The notes under the pieces are model-generated. The model did no database searches. It was given only the letters and a program-made list of their open reading frames with translations, and was not told the DNA's origin. The translations under genes were made by a program, and so were the position numbers. This document shows positions 14,315 to 18,379 of a stretch of 18,379 bases of DNA, one piece after another. How positions within the stretch are numbered: position 1 is the first letter of the stretch; each line of letters begins with the position of its first letter. Source of the DNA: Paracoccaceae bacterium (lineage in GTDB: Bacteria > Pseudomonadota > Alphaproteobacteria > Rhodobacterales > Rhodobacteraceae); the NCBI GenBank assembly GCA_902525995.1, contig CABZJG010000011.1, positions 1 through 18,379 on the forward strand. The letters run 5' to 3'.

Positions 14315-16165
14315 TTACGAGCTTGCATTCTCAAGGTTTTCTTGTGCCACCAACCAAAGATTTTCTGCCCGATCAAGCGCTTCCATAACTTCTTTGTACT
14401 TCCCGTTCCAAGTGGCAAGCTCGCCAATGCGTGTATCATCATAAAGCACGGGATCAGCAAGCTTTTCGGCAAGTTTGTCGCGCATCTCATTAAGCTTCTC
14501 CAGCCTTGCCTCACATTTTCGCACCTCGGATCGAAGCGTCAGAATTTCGTCGCGGCTGGCGCGTTTCGGCTTTGGTTTTTTTGGGGCTTGCTGCGCGGCC
14601 GGCTTGTCAGAGCCGAGTAGTTCTTTGCGATAGGTCTCTAAGTCATCCTCATACGGCGTGACTTTTCCATCTTTTACCAACCAAAGCCGATCAGCGACCA
14701 GTGACAGTAAATGCATATCATGGCTGATAAGGATCACGGCCCCGGAATAGGCTGTCAAAGCCTCTACCAAGGCTTCGCGGCTTTCAATGTCAAGGTGGTT
14801 GGTGGGTTCGTCCAAAATCAGCATGTGAGGTGCATCCAGCGTTGCCAAAAGCAAAGATAGACGTGCTTTTTGTCCCCCAGATAGCCGCCCAACCAAGGTG
14901 TCGGCCTGTTCTGCGCCAATGCCAAAACCGCCCAGTATGGCCCGAAGCTGGGCGGGGGTTTTTGATGGTCGCAGCCGCCGGATATGGTCAAGCGGTGTTT
15001 CGTCGATGTGCAACTCATCAACTTGATGTTGGGCAAAATACCCAATGCGCAGCTTGGAAGAGCGCACAACACGGCCCCCCATGGGCGTCAGACGGTCGGA
15101 TATGAGTTTGGCAAGGGTCGATTTTCCCTCACCGTTTTGACCTAAGAGCGCAATCCGGTCGTCTTGATCAATCCGTAGGTCAAGCTTGGATAAAACCGCG
15201 GCTCCATCATATCCGACAATACCATCCTCGACCCTCAAGATCGGCGGGGACAGCTCTTCTGGTTCAGGAAAACTAAAGCGGCGCAGGGCGGCCTCTTGCG
15301 GGCGGGTAATTGGTTCAAGCCGGGCAATGGCTTTTAGTCTTGATTGCGCCTGACGGGCTTTGTCGGCTTTATAGCGAAAGCGGTCTACATAGGATTGCAA
15401 GTGCGCGCGACGCGCGGCTTGCTTTCTGGCTTCGGCTTCAGCCGTTGCCAGTCGCGCGGCGCGGGTTTTGGCAAAGGTATCATAAGCGCCGCTATAAAAG
15501 GTAAGCTTTCTGTCCTCGAGATGAAGAATAGAGCCGACAGAGCGATTAAGTAGACCGCGATCATGGCTAATAATAATAACCGTATGGGGGTATTTCGCCA
15601 AATAGCTTTCAAGCCAGATCGTGCCCTCAAGATCAAGATAGTTGGTTGGCTCATCCAATAATAGCAGGTCGGGCTGCGCAAAAAGCACACCGGCCAGCGC
15701 AACACGCATACGCCAACCGCCGGAAAACGCGCTACAGGGCATCGCTTGTTTTTCACGGTCAAAGCCAAGCCCTTTTAAAATTGATGCGGCGCGCGCTTCG
15801 GCTGACCAGGCATCAATATCACTTAAGCGGGTTTGAATATCGGCAATTCGGATCGGATCGGTGGCCGTTTCCGCCTCGGTCAGCAGGCTTGCGCGTTCAC
15901 TATGAGCTGCCAGCACCGTATCAATCAACGATACCTCATTGCTGGGCACTTCTTGGGCGACGCCGCCAATTTGCGCCCGAGAAGGCAGAGAAAGGCTGCC
16001 TCCCTCAAGAGCCAACTCTGCCCGGATCAAGCGGAACAAAGTTGTTTTGCCTGTCCCGTTACGGCCGGCAAGACCGACTTTGTGGCCATCAGGTATGGTT
16101 GCGCTGGCGCCATCAAAAAGGGGCCGTCCCTCGACCGAATAGCTGATGTTTGATATTTTCAACAT
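14315..16165 (-). CDS. ABC-F family ATPase, YheS type
   Basis: ABC-F proteins have two fused ABC ATPase domains and no membrane part; they bind the ribosomal E site and act on translation, and some protect against antibiotics. I chose ATG 16165 (MLKISNISYSVEGRPLF); an in-frame start at 16189 adds eight atypical residues. The product has 616 residues. Domain 1 has Walker A GRNGTGKTT (34-42), signature FSGGW (147-151) and Walker B LLLLDEPTNYLD (167-178). The linker has AHLQSYVDRFRYKADKARQAQSR (about 254-276), the P-site-tRNA interaction motif region of this family. Domain 2 has GQNGEGKST (342-350), LSGGQ (428-432) and MLILDEPTNHLD (448-459). A basic C-terminal coiled-coil tail follows (about 525-616). 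Order and motifs resemble E. coli YheS most closely. It stands alone on its strand. Confidence 0.92.
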   Translation of the reverse strand: MLKISNISYSVEGRPLFDGASATIPDGHKVGLAGRNGTGKTTLFRLIRAELALEGGSLSLPSRAQIGGVAQEVPSNEVSLIDTVLAAHSERASLLTEAETATDPIRIADIQTRLSDIDAWSAEARAASILKGLGFDREKQAMPCSAFSGGWRMRVALAGVLFAQPDLLLLDEPTNYLDLEGTIWLESYLAKYPHTVIIISHDRGLLNRSVGSILHLEDRKLTFYSGAYDTFAKTRAARLATAEAEARKQAARRAHLQSYVDRFRYKADKARQAQSRLKAIARLEPITRPQEAALRRFSFPEPEELSPPILRVEDGIVGYDGAAVLSKLDLRIDQDDRIALLGQNGEGKSTLAKLISDRLTPMGGRVVRSSKLRIGYFAQHQVDELHIDETPLDHIRRLRPSKTPAQLRAILGGFGIGAEQADTLVGRLSGGQKARLSLLLATLDAPHMLILDEPTNHLDIESREALVEALTAYSGAVILISHDMHLLSLVADRLWLVKDGKVTPYEDDLETYRKELLGSDKPAAQQAPKKPKPKRASRDEILTLRSEVRKCEARLEKLNEMRDKLAEKLADPVLYDDTRIGELATWNGKYKEVMEALDRAENLWLVAQENLENASS

Positions 16166-16407
16166 GGCGCACGCCATAGCAGGTCGCAATGGGTTCTACC
16201 ATCGGGAATCAACAGGCTTCTTTGAAATCCACTACAAAATTTTCGATCACCTCAAACAAAGAAAAGGCTCGTTAAACCGGACGCGTGGCCCACCATGATC
16301 TAAATTACGCAGATCAGACTTTTCAAATGGATGGTTGCATGGTAGGGGCAGGCGCAAATCACGGGGCTGACATGGGGTCTGCCCCTGCGATACAAGGATA
16401 TTTTAAA
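16166..16407. other. Divergent spacer between the ABC-F gene and ndk
   Basis: 242 bases separate the two divergent starts and must hold both promoters. The right half is open in the ndk frame, but that extension is rich in Gly/Ala/Met and unlike any Ndk N-terminus, so I treat it as leader. It contains the hairpin described separately. I cannot place -35/-10 elements with confidence. Confidence 0.4.
16342..16388 (+). promoter_or_regulatory. Hairpin in the ndk 5' leader
   Basis: AGGGGCAG (16344-16351) pairs perfectly with CTGCCCCT (16379-16386), extended by one G-T and one G-C pair to about 10 bp, closing a G-rich 27-nt loop. The right arm ends about 5 nt before the ndk ribosome-binding AAGGA (16393-16397). 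The stem is GC-rich enough to form in RNA, and its position allows control of translation or mRNA stability. I do not recognise a known riboswitch. Confidence 0.45.
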
Positions 16408-16830
16408 ATGGCTCTCGAGCGTACATTCAGCATCATCAAACCAGATGCCACCCGCCGCAATCTAACCGGCAAAATCAATGCAAAATTCGAAGATGCAGGC
16501 CTGCGCGTTGTAGCGCAAAAACGCATTCACATGACCAAAGCCCAAGCGGGTGTATTTTATGGTGTGCATGCCGAACGCCCATTCTACGACGAATTGTGTG
16601 AATTTATGTCCTCGGCGCCTGTTGTGGTTCAGGTTCTTGAGGGTGAAAATGCGATTGCCAAAAACCGTGAAGTGATGGGGGCCACCAATCCCGCAGATGC
16701 AGCGCCGGGCACTGTTCGCGCTGAATTTGCAGAATCTGTTGGCGAAAACTCTGTGCATGGTTCGGATGCTCCGGAAACTGCAGCTGTTGAGATTGCGTAT
16801 TTCTTTTCCGGCATCGAATTGGTCGGCTAA
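16408..16830 (+). CDS. ndk: Nucleoside diphosphate kinase
   Basis: Ndk transfers the gamma phosphate from ATP to nucleoside diphosphates through a phosphohistidine, balancing the cellular NTP and dNTP pools. I chose ATG 16408 because AAGGA lies about 10 nt upstream and MALERTFSIIKPDATRRNLTG is the canonical N-terminus. The 140-residue length is standard. Lys11 (IIKPDA), YGVHAERPFYDEL (51-63), the ATP-site residues in NAIAKNREVMGATNPADAAPGTVR (81-104) and the catalytic His117 in NSVHGSDAPETA (114-125) are all present. It is monocistronic, with a hairpin-bearing leader and a strong terminator directly behind. Confidence 0.97.
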   Translation: MALERTFSIIKPDATRRNLTGKINAKFEDAGLRVVAQKRIHMTKAQAGVFYGVHAERPFYDELCEFMSSAPVVVQVLEGENAIAKNREVMGATNPADAAPGTVRAEFAESVGENSVHGSDAPETAAVEIAYFFSGIELVG

Positions 16831-16840
16831 ATACCGGATG

Positions 16841-16871
16841 CGGGCGAAAGGTATTACTTTCGCCCGTTTTT
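16841..16871 (+). terminator. Rho-independent terminator of ndk
   Basis: CGGGCGAAAG (16841-16850) and CTTTCGCCCG (16857-16866) form a perfect 10-bp stem around the loop GTATTA and are followed by TTTTT (16867-16871). It begins 11 nt after the ndk stop. The right arm and T run are also the last codons of the convergent TfoX-like gene, whose TAA stop lies in the loop. Confidence 0.9.
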
Positions 16872-17204
16872 CCTTTCGATCACACCAATTTGATCAAGTA
16901 GTTTTTCAATCTCGTTTTCCTGTGCGCTGCGCACAGGACCTGCCTGTGCTTTCAGAGCATCAAACCTTGCCCTGAGATCGCGTTTCTCCTGTCCCTGACA
17001 ATCGTTCCAAGGTCGCCCCTGAAGACCCATTACTATGACATAATAGCCGATAAAATGCGGTCTTACCCCAGACTTTAAAAGCTCTAGGTAGCCTGCATCT
17101 GCCCCTAAATCGCGCAGGGTTTCGGCATCTTTAATGCCGGCGCGCTGAAAGGCATCCTCAAGTGCCGGCCCGATATTGCGAATAGCGGAAAGAGGCTCAG
17201 CCAT
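16854..17204 (-). CDS. TfoX/Sxy C-terminal domain protein
   Basis: From ATG 17204 (MAEPLSAIRNIGPALEDAF) the product has 116 residues; the frame runs further upstream to 17261 but that part lies inside the aminotransferase gene. The helix-hairpin-helix-like start IRNIGPALEDAFQRAGIKDAETLRDLGADAGYLELLKSG is the hallmark of the TfoX C-terminal domain, and FIGYYVIVMGLQGRPWNDC follows at 51-69. Full-length TfoX/Sxy regulates competence genes in gammaproteobacteria; stand-alone C-terminal domains like this one are widespread and their role is not established. It overlaps the upstream aminotransferase stop by 8 nt, so it is translated from the same message. Its last codons form one arm of the ndk terminator. 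Residues about 73-116 are charged and helical. Confidence 0.8.
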   Translation of the reverse strand: MAEPLSAIRNIGPALEDAFQRAGIKDAETLRDLGADAGYLELLKSGVRPHFIGYYVIVMGLQGRPWNDCQGQEKRDLRARFDALKAQAGPVRSAQENEIEKLLDQIGVIERKNGRK

Positions 17205-18372
17205 CGGCCAATTGGGTGGCAAAAAGGCATAATGTGCGCAAGGCTGCGCCAAAGGCGTCATCGGGAATTGTCATCGCCACGCGCAGATGGCCAGCGGCCG
17301 ACTGGCCAAAACTTTCCCCCGGCATCACAGCAATTTGGTGCTCATCCAGCAGGCGGTTGGCAAATTCAAACCCACTTTGCCCTGTTGCGCGAATATCCAG
17401 CATTAGATACATCGCCCCCTGTGGCGCAATCGCTGTGACTTTCGGAAACTCTTTCAAGATATCCAAAGCGATATCGCGCCGCCGCGCAAAGGGGGCTGAA
17501 ATTTTTTGTTCTAAGTCTGTACCTTGCCGCAAAGCAAATAGCGCGGCGTCCTGAACAAAACCCGCAACGCCGTAGGTGGTATTTGTGGCCAGATTGATCA
17601 TATGCGTGATCATCTCTTGCGGCCCGACGACCCAGCCAACGCGGCTTCCCGTCATCGCATGGCTTTTTGACATTGAGCCAATAACCAACGTACGCTCAGT
17701 CATCTGGGGCAAGCTGCGCGGGGATATATGCGTGCCAGACCAGACCTGGGTGTCGTATACCTCGTCCGAGATCAGCCATAAATCGTGACGTTGGCAGACC
17801 TCTGCAATCGCGGCCATTGTGGCGCGGGAATAGACCGTCCCCGTTGGGTTATTGGGCGAATTAATCAAAAGTGATTTCGCCCCTTTTGCGGCCTGATCCA
17901 ACTCTTCCAGTTGCGGCTGGAAGCCATGTTTGGATCGGGTCGGAACGGCAACCGGTACAAGACCTTGTGAGCGCAGGGTGCCGGGATAGGTGGTGTAATA
18001 AGGATCAAGAAATAGCGCTCGGTCGCCGGGATCGCATGCCGCCGCATGGGCGGCAAAAAGACCTGCCTGACCGCCGGGTGTTATCAGAACATTATCGCGC
18101 GTGGTGGCGACACCGGTACGCTTTGTGACCCGATCCGCCACCGTTTGGCGTAATTCAGCAATGCCTGGCACCATAGCATAGCCAGTGTTTCCTGCTGTGG
18201 CAGAGGAATGCATGGCCTCTAAAATACTTGGATCCGTTCGAATGTCATGTTCGCCGATGGTCAGCTCGGTAATTGGATGTCCTTCTGCCATCAGCTGGCG
18301 TGCGCGCAAAAAAACTTCCCACCCGTCAGAACCCTGACTGTTTATATTGCTGATCCGATGCGATGGCTGCAC
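17197..18372 (-). CDS. Pyridoxal phosphate-dependent aminotransferase (class I/II fold)
   Basis: This is a fold-type I PLP aminotransferase of 391 residues, cytosolic. Family residues are in place: GYAMVPGIAELRQTVA (64-79), the cofactor-stacking YY in DPYYTTYPG (123-131), NSPNNPTG (171-178), D203 and Y206 (ISDEVYD), the Schiff-base Lys236 in SMSKSHAMTGSRVGW (233-247), and the carboxylate-binding Arg near the C-terminus (LRVAM). The TIGEHDIRTDP opening is typical of a Rhodobacterales subgroup usually annotated only as aminotransferase; the amino donor and acceptor cannot be read from sequence. The GTG at 18372 gives the expected N-terminus, but only 7 bases remain to the window edge, so the ribosome-binding site cannot be judged. 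The TfoX-like gene overlaps its end. Confidence 0.9.
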   Translation of the reverse strand: MQPSHRISNINSQGSDGWEVFLRARQLMAEGHPITELTIGEHDIRTDPSILEAMHSSATAGNTGYAMVPGIAELRQTVADRVTKRTGVATTRDNVLITPGGQAGLFAAHAAACDPGDRALFLDPYYTTYPGTLRSQGLVPVAVPTRSKHGFQPQLEELDQAAKGAKSLLINSPNNPTGTVYSRATMAAIAEVCQRHDLWLISDEVYDTQVWSGTHISPRSLPQMTERTLVIGSMSKSHAMTGSRVGWVVGPQEMITHMINLATNTTYGVAGFVQDAALFALRQGTDLEQKISAPFARRRDIALDILKEFPKVTAIAPQGAMYLMLDIRATGQSGFEFANRLLDEHQIAVMPGESFGQSAAGHLRVAMTIPDDAFGAALRTLCLFATQLADG

Positions 18373-18379
18373 GATTCTT

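Noticed and set aside
16285..16407. N-terminal 41-codon extension of ndk
   Set aside because: Ndk is highly conserved and starts MALERTFS. The extension overlaps a hairpin leader and the true ribosome-binding site.
1..18379. tRNA, rRNA, CRISPR array, insertion sequence, integrase or prophage signals
   Set aside because: I looked for T-loop-like GGTTCRA patterns, regularly spaced repeats, terminal inverted repeats and transposase motifs on both strands and saw none that hold up.

Overview
The window looks like chromosomal core sequence from an alphaproteobacterium of the order Rhodobacterales (roseobacter-like). I infer this from gene order (prfA-prmC-DUF4167; pepA/lptF-lptG-surA-pdxA-ksgA), from protein motifs, and from a moderate GC content of roughly 50% by eye, which is low for the order and would fit a pelagic lineage. 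Almost all the sequence is coding. I see no rRNA, tRNA, CRISPR array, insertion sequence or prophage.

Layout. Positions 1-4047 run rightward: a ureohydrolase (agmatinase-like) read in frame into a DUF1499 domain, then release factor prfA, its methyltransferase prmC (4-nt overlap), a 228-bp AT-rich spacer and a DUF4167 protein. Positions 4086-9426 run leftward as one tightly overlapped cluster, in transcription order lptF, lptG, a 38-codon ORF, surA, pdxA and ksgA. Every junction overlaps by 1-4 nt. The gene normally found between lptG and surA, the ~700-codon LPS transporter lptD, is absent, and the 38-codon ORF sits exactly in its slot. pepA diverges from lptF and is followed 4 nt later by holC.

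Positions 11496-13000 run leftward: a small membrane protein, a MarC-family membrane protein (TTG start), and a membrane-anchored clan AA aspartic protease broken by a 1-nt frameshift. Positions 13247-14253 hold an HxlR-type regulator and an exported SnoaL/NTF2-like protein. A spaced direct repeat between them looks like an operator. Positions 14315-16165 hold a YheS-type ABC-F ATPase (leftward). ndk (rightward) has a 5' hairpin and a strong terminator, and the leftward aminotransferase-TfoX-C pair closes the window.

How the genes relate: prfA/prmC serve translation termination, ksgA and the ABC-F protein serve ribosome maturation or function, lptF/lptG/surA serve the envelope, and pdxA makes the cofactor (PLP) used by enzymes such as the aminotransferase at the right end. 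I found no convincing new multi-gene system. The observations most worth checking are the missing lptD with its coupled mini-ORF, the ureohydrolase-DUF1499 fusion, the frameshifted protease, and the HxlR/SnoaL pair with its repeat element.
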